Positions 46,662-56,947 of a stretch of 64,000 nucleotides of DNA are shown here, piece after piece. Source of the DNA: Tateyamaria omphalii (GTDB lineage: Bacteria > Pseudomonadota > Alphaproteobacteria > Rhodobacterales > Rhodobacteraceae); contig NZ_CP019312.1 in assembly GCF_001969365.1 (NCBI RefSeq), positions 930,001 through 994,000 of the forward strand, given 5' to 3'. The notes beneath the pieces were generated by a model. That model saw only the letters and a program-made list of their open reading frames with translations. It was not told the DNA's origin and did not search any database. A program made the translations under genes and the position numbers. Position 1 is the first letter of the stretch, and each line of letters begins with the position of its first letter.

Positions 46662-47927
46662 TCAGTCCAGCGCCCGCCAGCCGATGTCGCGCCTGCAGAA
46701 CCCGCCGGGAAAGTCGATGGCATCCACCATCGCGTAGGCAGCATCCGCCGCGGCCCGCAGCGAGGCCCCCCGCGCCGTGACATTCAGTACCCGGCCCCCG
46801 GACGCGGTGATCTTGCCGTCTTTCGCGGTTGTGCCAGCATGGAACACCATCCGGCTGCTGGTCTCGGGCAGCGCATCAAGGCCGCCGATCACCGCCCCCT
46901 TGTCGTAGCTGCCGGGATAACCCTCCGCCGCCATCACCACCGTGACCGCGTGATCGTCGGCCCAGTTGACCTGCGCCGTCTCCAGCCGCCCCTCGGCGGC
47001 GGCATGCATCAGGTCCAGCGCCTGCGCGCCTAGCCGCATCATCAGCACCTGGCACTCCGGATCGCCGAAGCGCACGTTGTATTCCACCAGCCGCGGCGCG
47101 CCGTCCTTGATCATCAGCCCGGCATAAAGCACACCCTGATAGGGCATCCCCCGCGCCGCCATCTCGGCCATTGTGGGGCGGATGATCTCGTCCAGCGCGC
47201 GCGTTGCAACCGCATCGGTCAGCACAGGGGCAGGGGTGTAGGCCCCCATGCCGCCCGTGTTCGGCCCCGTATCCCCTTCGCCCACGCGCTTGTGGTCCTG
47301 TGCCGTCCCGATGGGCAGCACGTCGGTCCCGTCGCACAACACGAAGAACGACGCCTCCTCGCCCTCCATGAACTCTTCGATCACCACCTCGGCGCCCGCC
47401 CCGCCGAAGGCACCGCCGAACATGTCGTCGATGGCCGCGTGGGCATCTTCGACCGTTTCGGCAATGATCACACCCTTGCCCGCGGCCAGACCATCAGCCT
47501 TGACCACGATGGGGGCACCCTGCGCGCTGACATAGGCCTTGGCCGCCTCGGCCTCCGTAAAATGCCCATACGCCGCCGTCGGCGCACCCGCCGCATCGCA
47601 CACGGCCTTGGTAAACGCCTTCGACGCCTCAAGCTGCGCCGCCGCCTGGCTCGGGCCAAAGACCAGCACGCCTGCATCGCGCAACCGATCGCCCACGCCC
47701 GCGGCCAGGGGCGCCTCCGGGCCCACGATCACGAAATCAATACTCTCGGCCTCGACAAAACCGACGACAGCCCCGCCATCCTCGATGTCCAGCGCCGCGC
47801 ATTCTGCAATCGCCGCGATCCCCGCATTGCCCGGCGCCACCACCAAACGGTCGCATTTGGGGTTCTGCAACACCGCCCAGGCCAAGCTGTGTTCGCGGCC
47901 GCCACCGCCCAAAATCAGAATGTTCAT
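46662..47927 (-). CDS. purD: phosphoribosylamine-glycine ligase
   Basis: Second step of purine synthesis, joining phosphoribosylamine and glycine. The 421-residue ATP-grasp enzyme opens MNILILGGGGREHSLAWAV and has PEAPLAAGVGDRL, KADGLAAGKGV, FMEGEEASFF and the C-terminal YNVRFGDPECQ. ATG 47927 is preceded by AAGGAGCAAGCG, a good ribosome site; the open frame upstream is ignored. Divergent from xseA with 67 bases between the starts. Confidence 0.96.
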   Translation of the reverse strand: MNILILGGGGREHSLAWAVLQNPKCDRLVVAPGNAGIAAIAECAALDIEDGGAVVGFVEAESIDFVIVGPEAPLAAGVGDRLRDAGVLVFGPSQAAAQLEASKAFTKAVCDAAGAPTAAYGHFTEAEAAKAYVSAQGAPIVVKADGLAAGKGVIIAETVEDAHAAIDDMFGGAFGGAGAEVVIEEFMEGEEASFFVLCDGTDVLPIGTAQDHKRVGEGDTGPNTGGMGAYTPAPVLTDAVATRALDEIIRPTMAEMAARGMPYQGVLYAGLMIKDGAPRLVEYNVRFGDPECQVLMMRLGAQALDLMHAAAEGRLETAQVNWADDHAVTVVMAAEGYPGSYDKGAVIGGLDALPETSSRMVFHAGTTAKDGKITASGGRVLNVTARGASLRAAADAAYAMVDAIDFPGGFCRRDIGWRALD

Positions 47928-47994
47928 CGCTTGCTCCTTGGCCTTCGCTGGCCCGCGTTCTAAGCTGGCGCGACCCCCGGCACAAGGACAGCCC

Positions 47995-49536
47995 ATGGAC
48001 CTGATCGACGACCCCGTTCCCGGCTCGAACACGCCCGAGTTTTCGGTGTCCGAGATTGCTGGCCGCGTCCGCAAGCTGATCGAGGGCGAACTGGGCTGGG
48101 TCCGGATCAAGGGCGAGGTGGGGCGCGTCGTCCTGGCCCGCTCCGGCCACCTCTACTTTGACCTCAAGGACGACCGCAACGTCCTGTCCTGCATGACATG
48201 GAAAGGGCAGGTGCCGGGCTTAGGCACCATGCCCGAGGAAGGGATGGAGGTCGTGGCCGAGGGGCGCATGACCGCCTCGGGCTTCCAGTCCAAATTCTCG
48301 CTCAACGCCGAACGGATCGCCATTGCGGGGCAGGGCGCGCTGATGGCGCTGCTGGAAAAACGCAAGAAGGCGCTTGCAGCCGAGGGGCTATTCGACGACG
48401 CCCGCAAACGCCCCTTGCCCTACCTGCCAGAGGTGATCGGGGTCGTGACCTCGCTCCAAGGGGCGGTGATCCGCGACATCCTGCACCGGCTGCGTGACCG
48501 GTTTCCGCGCAAGGTGCTGATCTGGCCCGTCGCCGTGCAGGGGGCCGCCTGCGCGCCCGAAGTGGTGCGCGCGATCCAGGGGTTCAACGCGCTGTCCCCC
48601 GGCGGCGCCATGCCCCGGCCCGACCTGCTGATCGTGGCGCGCGGCGGCGGCTCGGTCGAGGATCTGTGGGGCTTTAACGAAGAAACGGTGGCGCGGGCCG
48701 CTGCCGCCTCGGACATCCCGCTGATCTCTGCCGTGGGGCACGAAACGGACACGACGCTGATCGACTTCGTGTCGGACCGTCGCGCGCCCACGCCCACGGC
48801 GGCGGCGGAAATGGCGGTGCCGGTGCGCCACGAACTGCTGGCCTGGGTCGAACAGGCGGGCGCGCGCATGACCGGCGCGGTCAGCGGTGCGATGCAACGG
48901 CGCGAACAGCGCCTGCGCGATCTGGCCCGCGCGCTGCCGCGCGCCGACGCGCTGGTGGACGTGCCACGCCAACGGCTCGACGTGGTGGGGGGCCAGCTTG
49001 GCCCGGCCCTGATCGCGGGCGTGCAGCGGCGCAAGGTGCGGCTGTCGGACGTGTCGGGCAGCCTGCGCCCGGCCACCTTGCAGCGCAGCATCGACGCGGA
49101 AAAACGGCGGTTGCAGGCGCTCTCGGCCCGGCTCGAACCCGCGCTTGCCCGCGTGGCGGCAGCGAAACGCGAGCGGCTCGACACCCGCGCCGCCCAGCTG
49201 ACCCCGGCGCGCATCGCGCAGGATGCGGCGCGCAAATCCGAACGGCTAACGGATGTGACGGCCCGGCTGCACGCCGCAGGCCAGCGGCAGGTGGACAGCC
49301 TGCAGCGCAAGCTCGATGCCATGGACCGGCTGCGCGAAACGCTGAGCTACAAGGCGACGCTCGCGCGGGGCTATGCCGTCGTGCGCGGTGAGGGCGGCGT
49401 GCTGACGACCAAGGCGCAGGCCGAACAGGCCAGCGGGCTTGAAGTTGAATTCGCAGACGGTCGGCTCAAACTGGGCGGCGGCAAAGCGACGGCCAGGAAA
49501 GCAGCCAAAACACCCGAACAGGGATCGCTGTTCTAG
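47995..49536 (+). CDS. xseA: exodeoxyribonuclease VII large subunit
   Basis: A 513-residue XseA: N-terminal OB-fold (FSVSEIAGRVRKLIEGELGW, VRIKGEVGRV), then the catalytic domain with GVVTSLQGAVIRDI and IVARGGGSVEDLWGFNEE, and SAVGHETDTTLIDFVSDRRAPTP-type motif near 48760. Long Arg/Ala-rich coiled-coil C-terminal part. Degrades single-stranded DNA with the small subunit XseB, not in this window. The 152-codon upstream extension is antisense to purD and rejected. Confidence 0.95.
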   Translation: MDLIDDPVPGSNTPEFSVSEIAGRVRKLIEGELGWVRIKGEVGRVVLARSGHLYFDLKDDRNVLSCMTWKGQVPGLGTMPEEGMEVVAEGRMTASGFQSKFSLNAERIAIAGQGALMALLEKRKKALAAEGLFDDARKRPLPYLPEVIGVVTSLQGAVIRDILHRLRDRFPRKVLIWPVAVQGAACAPEVVRAIQGFNALSPGGAMPRPDLLIVARGGGSVEDLWGFNEETVARAAAASDIPLISAVGHETDTTLIDFVSDRRAPTPTAAAEMAVPVRHELLAWVEQAGARMTGAVSGAMQRREQRLRDLARALPRADALVDVPRQRLDVVGGQLGPALIAGVQRRKVRLSDVSGSLRPATLQRSIDAEKRRLQALSARLEPALARVAAAKRERLDTRAAQLTPARIAQDAARKSERLTDVTARLHAAGQRQVDSLQRKLDAMDRLRETLSYKATLARGYAVVRGEGGVLTTKAQAEQASGLEVEFADGRLKLGGGKATARKAAKTPEQGSLF

Positions 49537-49554
49537 GGCGCATCAGGATGCGCC
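49537..49554 (+). repeat. 3-prime-end hairpin, GGCG-stem/TTAC family, copy 2
   Basis: Begins on the base after the xseA stop: GGCGCATC-AG-GATGCGCC then TTAC. Perfect 8-bp stem. Forms a head-to-head pair with the next element: CGCCTTAC and GTAAGGCG face each other across two bases. Confidence 0.8.
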
Positions 49555-49564
49555 TTACAGGTAA

Positions 49565-49583
49565 GGCGGATGCGTCATCCGCC
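49565..49583 (-). repeat. 3-prime-end hairpin, GGCG-stem/TTAC family, copy 3
   Basis: On the minus strand, immediately after the stop of the secreted-protein gene: GGCGGATG-ACG-CATCCGCC then TTAC. Perfect 8-bp stem, upper half different from copy 2 but still complementary. Confidence 0.8.
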
Positions 49584-49979
49584 TCAGACCCCGATCTTGG
49601 GGCCGTAGCAGATCATTTCCTCACCGATATCCTGCGCCTCGTACAATTCCGTGCTTGCCGGGTCATTGGCAAAGGTCGCGATCAGCCCGCCGGGCCCCTT
49701 TTCAAAGGTCCAGCATTGCGGGTCGGGTCGGTCTTCGTAGACAAAGCAGATCAGCGGCCCTTCGGCATACCAGCGCCCTTCCTTGCACTCACCATCCAGG
49801 AACGACCACGTCACGCGCCGGTTTTCATGATAGATTTCAGCGCCATAGGCTTGGCCTGCGCGCCCGTAATACAGCGTTTTGCCGGTGACATAGGCTTCGA
49901 ATTCGGCGGCAGACATCGGCTCGGACGACGCGGCGCTGGCGCACAGCATGAAGGCGGCGATCAGGATGCGAAACAACAT
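49584..49979 (-). CDS. small secreted protein, same family as the gene at 46075
   Basis: A 131-residue protein with a signal peptide (MLFRILIAAFMLCASAASS). The mature part has SAAEFEAYVTGKTLYYGRAG, then GECKEGRWYAEG, ICFVYEDRPDPQCW and EEMICYG. Cysteine and aromatic positions parallel those of the 136-residue protein at 46075; the pair flanks purD-xseA. Function unknown; no catalytic motif recognised. Convergent with xseA. Confidence 0.7.
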   Translation of the reverse strand: MLFRILIAAFMLCASAASSEPMSAAEFEAYVTGKTLYYGRAGQAYGAEIYHENRRVTWSFLDGECKEGRWYAEGPLICFVYEDRPDPQCWTFEKGPGGLIATFANDPASTELYEAQDIGEEMICYGPKIGV

Positions 49980-50019
49980 GCCCGCACTGTGCCAGAGGGC
50001 AGGCGCGCCCGCCAGTGCC

Positions 50020-51051
50020 TCAGGCCGGTTCCGGCATCAACTCGCCTTGAGGGGGCGCATCCGCCCACCGATCCACCCGCGTGTCCATGATGCGCCGCCA
50101 CAGCGGCGGGATCAGTGCCAGCACCGCCATCACAGGCAGGGAATGGGGCAGCATCGGCATCCGGTCGGCATCCAGGTCAAGCTGGGGAAAGGCCGTGCCG
50201 GGCCGCGCATGATGCGCCGAATGGCGCGGCGCGTTCAGCATCATGGCCGATGAATACCAGTGCGGCGCATTCCACGAATGCGCGGGGCCGGTCGGTTCGG
50301 GCCGCCCATCGGCCCGTATCCTGCGCCGCAAACCATAGTGCTGCACGTAATCCGACAGCATCAACTGCACCTGCGCATAGGCGCTGATCAGCACGAGGCC
50401 CAGCAGGCCAGACAGTCCCGCCAGCATGAGTGCAGCGCTCAGACTGCCCAGCGCCCCCGCGATGTAAAACGTGTAAGGCGCGGGCAAGATGGCTCCGCCA
50501 TGCCGCTGCCGCTCGGCCCGCAGCCCCGCGCGAAAGCTGCCCACCCATGTGCGCGGCAGATAGGCCCAGAACCCTTCGCCCCGCCGCGCCGTCGCCGGGT
50601 CATGCTCCGTTGCCGCGTGGATGTGATGCACCAGCCGGTGCGCGCTGGTGTGATGCCCAAACAGGATGGATGCGTAGCACGCCGCGCCCAGCCGAAATGC
50701 CCAGCGGTCGGCCCGATGGATCAACTCATGCGCGTTCGAATTCGAGATCTGACCAAAAAACAGCCCCGCCGCAACGATGATCAAGGCTTTGTCGAGCGTC
50801 GGCAGCTCCGTCCCCATCGCCCAGACGCTCAGCCCCAACAGCACGAAATGCGCCACCCCCAACACTTCCGACAATCGGTGCCCTGTCGCATCCGACGCGG
50901 TCACACGCACCGGCAGCTTGTCCAGAAAGAACACCACCACGGTAATCACCAGCACCGCCACAGCGGGCCAAAACCCACCCCACACACACGCTGCCGCGAG
51001 GCACAGACCCGGCAAAAAGCTCGCAATCGCAAAGGGTGCCAATGGCGGCAT
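50020..51051 (-). CDS. AlkB-like membrane diiron hydroxylase/fatty acid desaturase
   Basis: A 343-residue integral membrane protein of the alkane 1-monooxygenase class. Its His clusters are HELIHR, HHTSAHRLVHHIHAA and, near the C-terminus, RHSAHH, matching the HxxxH, HxxxHH and HxxHH diiron ligands. Multiple membrane helices precede and separate them. It likely hydroxylates a hydrophobic alkyl substrate using electrons from ferredoxin/rubredoxin. Start MPPLAPFAI at 51051 is a homology-based choice; the 177-codon upstream extension is not family-like. No rubredoxin gene adjoins. Confidence 0.85.
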   Translation of the reverse strand: MPPLAPFAIASFLPGLCLAAACVWGGFWPAVAVLVITVVVFFLDKLPVRVTASDATGHRLSEVLGVAHFVLLGLSVWAMGTELPTLDKALIIVAAGLFFGQISNSNAHELIHRADRWAFRLGAACYASILFGHHTSAHRLVHHIHAATEHDPATARRGEGFWAYLPRTWVGSFRAGLRAERQRHGGAILPAPYTFYIAGALGSLSAALMLAGLSGLLGLVLISAYAQVQLMLSDYVQHYGLRRRIRADGRPEPTGPAHSWNAPHWYSSAMMLNAPRHSAHHARPGTAFPQLDLDADRMPMLPHSLPVMAVLALIPPLWRRIMDTRVDRWADAPPQGELMPEPA

Positions 51052-51263
51052 GCTCACAGAATCACTCCATTTTTCGATGGCGCAGCCTAGCACAGGGCAC
51101 GCGCGCGCAAAGCTGACACCAATTTGCTGCCAAAGCGTGACCGATTGGCGGCGACATGGTGACGATAGGCGCGTGGAATGATCCGCAACGCGTCGCTTTT
51201 GGGCTGAACCCGCCCGAACCGCGCTGATACTCTCCGCCCAACACGCAGGGCAGGAGTGGTGCA

Positions 51264-52958
51264 ATGGCACTCGATCAATCGACCAAGGGCAAGGGCGTCT
51301 GGAAATCCGGCAAGGGCAAGGGCCGTGTCCGCCCCAAGGGCCGCGCGCTCGAAGACCAGGCGTGGGACGAGGTGCGCACCCTGCTCGGCGACCAGCCCCG
51401 CCGCCGCGACCTGCTGATCGAATTCCTGCACCTGATCCAGGACACCTACGGCCACCTGTCGGCCGCCCACCTGCGCGCGCTGGCCGAGGAGATGCGCCTC
51501 TCCATGGCCGAGGTGTATGAGGTCGCCACCTTCTACGCCCATTTCGACGTGGTGAAGGAAGGCGAAACACCGCCCCCCACACTCACCATCCGCGTCTGCA
51601 CATCCCTCAGTTGCGAACTGGCAGGCGCCCAACAGCTCAAATCCGCCCTCGAAACCGGCCTTGACCCCGCCCAAGTCCGCGTCCTCCGCGCCCCCTGCAT
51701 GGGCCGCTGCGACACGGCGCCAACGCTCGAACTGGGTCACAATCACATCGACCACGCGACCCCCGAAAAAGTCCAGGCGGCCATCGCCGCAAACGACACG
51801 CACGCCCACATCCCCGCCTACGAAACACTCGAAAACTACCAAAAAACAGGCGGGTACGACGCACTCCTCACCCTCCGCACAAACGGCAACTGGGAAGACG
51901 TCCAAGCAAAAATCAAGGACAGCGGCCTCCGCGGCCTTGGCGGCGCAGGCTTCCCCTCCGGCACCAAATGGGGCTTCGTGCGCGCCAATGCAGGCCCCCG
52001 CTACCTCGCCGTCAACGGGGACGAGGGCGAACCTGGCACGTTCAAAGACCGCTACTACCTCGAACGCACCCCGCACCTTTTCCTCGAAGGGATGCTGATC
52101 GCCGCATGGGCGGTCGAGGCCGACACCTGCTTCATCTACATGCGCGACGAATACCCGGCAGTGCTTAAAATCCTGGCCGACGAAATCCACGCCCTCGAGG
52201 ACGCAGGGATCGTCGCAAAAGGCTACATAGACCTCCGCCGCGGCGCAGGCGCCTATATCTGCGGCGAAGAATCCGCCATGATCGAAAGCATCGAAGGGAA
52301 ACGCGGCCTGCCGCGCCACCGCCCGCCTTACGTGGCTCAGGTCGGCATCTTCAACCGCCCCACACTTGTCCACAACGTCGAAACGCTGCACTGGATCGCG
52401 CGCATCTGCCGCGAGGGACCGGAGGTGCTGAACAGCACAGAGAAAAACGGCCGCACCGGCCTGCGCAGCTACTCCGTCTCGGGCCGCGTCGCCAAACCGG
52501 GCGTCTACCTGCTGCCCGCGGGCTCCACGATCACCGACATCATCGACGCGGCAGGCGGCATGGCGGACGGGCATGTCTTCAAAGCCTACCAACCCGGCGG
52601 CCCATCCTCGGGCCTCCTCCCGGCCGCAATGAACGACATCCCGCTCGACTTCGACACGCTGCAACCGCACGGCACCTTCATCGGGTCAGCCGCGGTGGTG
52701 GTCCTGTCGGATCACGACCGCGCCCGCGATGCCGCCCTCAACATGCTGAAATTCTTCGAAGATGAAAGCTGCGGCCAATGCACCCCCTGCCGGGTGGGCT
52801 GCGAAAAGGCGGTCAAGCTGATGCAGGCGGACACATGGGACCAAAACCTGCTGACCGAGCTGTGCACCGCCATGACCGATGCCTCCATCTGCGGTCTGGG
52901 GCAGGCGGCCCCCAACCCGATCAAACTGACGATCCAGCATTTTCCGGACGAAATCTAA
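51264..52958 (+). CDS. NuoE-NuoF fusion, formate dehydrogenase beta (FdsB)-like subunit
   Basis: A 564-residue protein with two parts. Residues ~25-190 are NuoE-like with [2Fe-2S] cysteines in RVCTSLSCELAGA and APCMGRCDTAP. Residues ~195-564 are NuoF-like: GLRGLGGAGFPSGTKWGF (FMN site), AVNGDEGEPGTFKDR, YICGEESAMIESIEG (NADH site) and SCGQCTPCRVGC plus a later Cys for [4Fe-4S]. This fusion is typical of NAD-dependent formate dehydrogenase beta subunits and other diaphorase modules; a Complex I gene is less likely because no other nuo genes are nearby. The catalytic alpha subunit is not adjacent: a lytic transglycosylase follows on the other strand. Confidence 0.88.
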   Translation: MALDQSTKGKGVWKSGKGKGRVRPKGRALEDQAWDEVRTLLGDQPRRRDLLIEFLHLIQDTYGHLSAAHLRALAEEMRLSMAEVYEVATFYAHFDVVKEGETPPPTLTIRVCTSLSCELAGAQQLKSALETGLDPAQVRVLRAPCMGRCDTAPTLELGHNHIDHATPEKVQAAIAANDTHAHIPAYETLENYQKTGGYDALLTLRTNGNWEDVQAKIKDSGLRGLGGAGFPSGTKWGFVRANAGPRYLAVNGDEGEPGTFKDRYYLERTPHLFLEGMLIAAWAVEADTCFIYMRDEYPAVLKILADEIHALEDAGIVAKGYIDLRRGAGAYICGEESAMIESIEGKRGLPRHRPPYVAQVGIFNRPTLVHNVETLHWIARICREGPEVLNSTEKNGRTGLRSYSVSGRVAKPGVYLLPAGSTITDIIDAAGGMADGHVFKAYQPGGPSSGLLPAAMNDIPLDFDTLQPHGTFIGSAAVVVLSDHDRARDAALNMLKFFEDESCGQCTPCRVGCEKAVKLMQADTWDQNLLTELCTAMTDASICGLGQAAPNPIKLTIQHFPDEI

Positions 52959-52976
52959 GACCTGGCAGGTCCGGTA

Positions 52977-53879
52977 CTACCAATTCTTGTAAACGGCGCA
53001 GGGACACCCCTGCGCCCGCACGGCCTGACAGATCCGCGACACGGCCACACGGTCATTCCCGGACACACGCGCCATGTGATAGCCGGGCCGCCCGCGCACC
53101 CGGTTCCGGACAAACAGGATATCGACCTTCGCGTCGCTCAGCGCGCTGCAGGATTGCGCGACCTCTCGCGCCTTCGTCTCTGCCGCCGCCTTGGTCGACC
53201 CAAACCCGATCTGCGCCCCCCATTTGGGCAGGGTCGGCTTGCCCGGTATCCCCTTGATCTTGCTGACCTTCCGGCTGCGCGCCATGGCAAGGCAGGCAGG
53301 CATGAACGGCCTGTCCGCCTCCAGTGCGAAATCATGGGCCTCGGGCGGCGCATCCCGCCACTCCTCCGCCGTCAGGCCGGTGATGATCTGGACATAGTTG
53401 ATGGTCTCGCGCGCCAACCCGCCGCCCTCCATGAACCCGTCCGCCCGGCGCTCACCGCCATTATAGGCCACCGCCGCCAGCCCCGCATTGCCATAGCGGC
53501 GCTGCAACTCGGCCAGATACTGCGCCGAACGCTCCATCGCCTCTGCCGGGTTGTAACTGTCTGAAAACCCGCGCAGTTTCGCCGTTCCCGGCATGAATTG
53601 CGCGATCCCCTGCGCGCCTGCCGGGCTCAGCGCATTGGCATCAAACCGGCTCTCCTGCCACAACAGCCGGGCAAAGAATCCGGCATCCAGCAGGTGGCGG
53701 CGGCTCGCATCCTCGATATGCTGGCAGATGTCGAATGCCGCGTGTTCGGGCCGGATACAGGCCACAGGCCCGAGGCTGCCATCGGAACACAGGGTGCCCG
53801 GCGTGCGGGCTGCGACCGGCCCCGGCAGCATGATCACAAGGATCAGGGTCACCGCCGCCCAGAACTCATACCTTTTCAT
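52977..53879 (-). CDS. lytic transglycosylase (SLT family)
   Basis: A 300-residue exported protein: signal peptide (FWAAVTLILVIMLPGPVAA), then an SLT domain with catalytic Glu in FARLLWQESRFDANALSPAG followed by AQGIAQFMPGTA and AVAYNGGERR. It cuts peptidoglycan glycan strands. The C-terminal ~70 residues carry three or four cysteines (CSALSDAK, RICQAVRAQGCPCAVYKNW) and resemble a SPOR-like domain. Divergent from ftsY, fitting a role in cell envelope growth. Confidence 0.88.
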   Translation of the reverse strand: MKRYEFWAAVTLILVIMLPGPVAARTPGTLCSDGSLGPVACIRPEHAAFDICQHIEDASRRHLLDAGFFARLLWQESRFDANALSPAGAQGIAQFMPGTAKLRGFSDSYNPAEAMERSAQYLAELQRRYGNAGLAAVAYNGGERRADGFMEGGGLARETINYVQIITGLTAEEWRDAPPEAHDFALEADRPFMPACLAMARSRKVSKIKGIPGKPTLPKWGAQIGFGSTKAAAETKAREVAQSCSALSDAKVDILFVRNRVRGRPGYHMARVSGNDRVAVSRICQAVRAQGCPCAVYKNW

Positions 53880-53927
53880 GTCGCAAAGCCCGTATTAGGT
53901 GAAGGACAGCTGAAGTATCGGGGCATC

Positions 53928-55361
<1,434 letters not shown>

Positions 55362-55412
55362 GTGAGCCATTATCAATGGGTTGAAAAATGTCCCACACTG
55401 GGACCCCCCTAA

Positions 55413-56315
55413 ATGACAGCCTGGCTTGCCAGCATCGAAGGCACCGAAACCGGCCACACCGTCGCCCTCTATCTGGCCATCCTCGCGGCGTTTCTCCACG
55501 CCGTTTTCGGCGCCCTCCAAAAGGGCCGCCACGACCCCTGGCTGACCCGCGGCGCCATCGACGTCTCCTACGGCCTGATGGCCGCTCCCTTCGCCCTTTT
55601 CGTGGTGCCCTGGCCCGAGCCCCATATGTGGCCCATCTTCGGCGTCGTTTTCCTGATCCACGTCGCCTACAAGGTCCTGCAAGCCTGGGCCTACACCAAG
55701 GGCGATTTCACGGTCGTCTACCCCGTCGTCCGCGGCACCGGCCCGCTTTTCACGGTGATCGGCGCCTACCTCCTTTTCTCCGAAACCTTCACCCTGATCC
55801 AATGGCTGGGCGTCGGCGTCCTCCTGGCCGGCATCTACGGCCTCGCCCTCTACAACCTGCGGAACCTCGAAACCAACCGCGACACGCTGCCGATGGCCCT
55901 CGGCCTCGCGGTGATCACGGGCCTCTTCGTGGCGCTCTACACGACCTATGACGCCTATGGGATCCGGGCGACGGAGAACCCCTTCACCTTCCTGGCGTGG
56001 TTCTTCATGATCGACGGCATCTTCATGCCGCCCATCGCCTACATGCGCTGGCGCCGGATGGAGAACCCACCCACCGTCGGCCCCCTCATGACGCGCGGCG
56101 TGATCGGCGGGTTCGTTGCCTTCTTCTCCTTCGGCTCCATCATGATGGCGACCCGGCTGGACAAGGTGGGCGAGGCGGCGGTGCTGCGCGAGACTTCCAC
56201 CGTATTTGCCGCAATCATCGGTTGGCTGGTGCTCAAAGAAACGGTAGGACCGCGCAGAATTGCCCTGATGGCGCTGATCGCCGCCGGGGCCGTGATCGTC
56301 GAGATGGGCGGATAG
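55413..56315 (+). CDS. EamA/DMT-family transporter
   Basis: A 300-residue membrane protein with about ten helices in two EamA repeats (VALYLAILAAFLHAVFGAL; VVRGTGPLFTVIGAYLLFSE in the first, STVFAAIIGWLVLKETVGPRR in the second). Substrate unknown. It lies between ftsY and yciB, as in other Rhodobacterales, with 11 bases before yciB, so one transcript is likely. Confidence 0.88.
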   Translation: MTAWLASIEGTETGHTVALYLAILAAFLHAVFGALQKGRHDPWLTRGAIDVSYGLMAAPFALFVVPWPEPHMWPIFGVVFLIHVAYKVLQAWAYTKGDFTVVYPVVRGTGPLFTVIGAYLLFSETFTLIQWLGVGVLLAGIYGLALYNLRNLETNRDTLPMALGLAVITGLFVALYTTYDAYGIRATENPFTFLAWFFMIDGIFMPPIAYMRWRRMENPPTVGPLMTRGVIGGFVAFFSFGSIMMATRLDKVGEAAVLRETSTVFAAIIGWLVLKETVGPRRIALMALIAAGAVIVEMGG

Positions 56316-56326
56316 AAGGGCAGAAC

Positions 56327-56947
56327 ATGGCAGACGCGCGCGAGATCAATCCGCTTTTGAAACAGGTCCTCGAACTGGGCCCGCCGCTGGTCTTTTTCCT
56401 GATCTACCTGCGCATCCGGGACGAGACCTATGAATTCGCGGGCACCGAATACTCCGGCTTCATCGTCGCGACCCTGATCTTTGTCCCCATCATGCTCATT
56501 GCCATGGGCGTCCTCTGGGCCCTGACACGGCAACTCAGCCGGATGCAGATCTTTACGGCCTTCATGGTCATCTTCTTTGGCGCGCTGACCGCGTGGTTCA
56601 ACGACGAACGGTTCTTCAAAATGAAGACCAGCATCGTCTACGGGATGTTCGCCCTGCTTCTGGGTATCGGCCTGCTGCGGGGCCAAAGCTGGCTGGCTTA
56701 TGTGCTGGCCGATGCGGTGCCGATGCGGCACGAGGGGTGGATGATCCTGACCCGGCGGCTCTGCGCGATGTTTGCGACGCTGGCGGTCGCCAATGAGGTG
56801 ATCTGGCGGACGATGTCCACCGACACATGGGTCAAGATCGAAACCTTCGGCTTTCCCATCGCGTTGGTGGCGTTCATCTTCCTCCAATTCGCGGCGCTGC
56901 AAGAACACATGATCAGCGAAGAAGACGATGAAAGCCCGCAGGCCTAG
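56327..56947 (+). CDS. yciB: inner membrane septation protein YciB/IspZ
   Basis: A 206-residue protein with five to six membrane helices, matching the YciB/intracellular septation protein A family: ELGPPLVFFLIYLRI, FKMKTSIVYGMFALLLGIGLL, and RLCAMFATLAVANEVIWR. It takes part in envelope synthesis and septum formation. The C-terminal tail is acidic. Its stop overlaps the convergent Popeye-like gene by 4 bases. Confidence 0.9.
   Translation: MADAREINPLLKQVLELGPPLVFFLIYLRIRDETYEFAGTEYSGFIVATLIFVPIMLIAMGVLWALTRQLSRMQIFTAFMVIFFGALTAWFNDERFFKMKTSIVYGMFALLLGIGLLRGQSWLAYVLADAVPMRHEGWMILTRRLCAMFATLAVANEVIWRTMSTDTWVKIETFGFPIALVAFIFLQFAALQEHMISEEDDESPQA

Noticed and set aside
47539..47994. N-terminal extension of XseA
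   Set aside because: Antisense to purD, Ala/Ser/Pro-rich shadow coding; XseA homology begins at 47995.
51264..52958. Complex I subunit NuoF
   Set aside because: The N-terminal NuoE fusion and the lack of any other nuo gene fit a formate dehydrogenase-type or other diaphorase subunit better.
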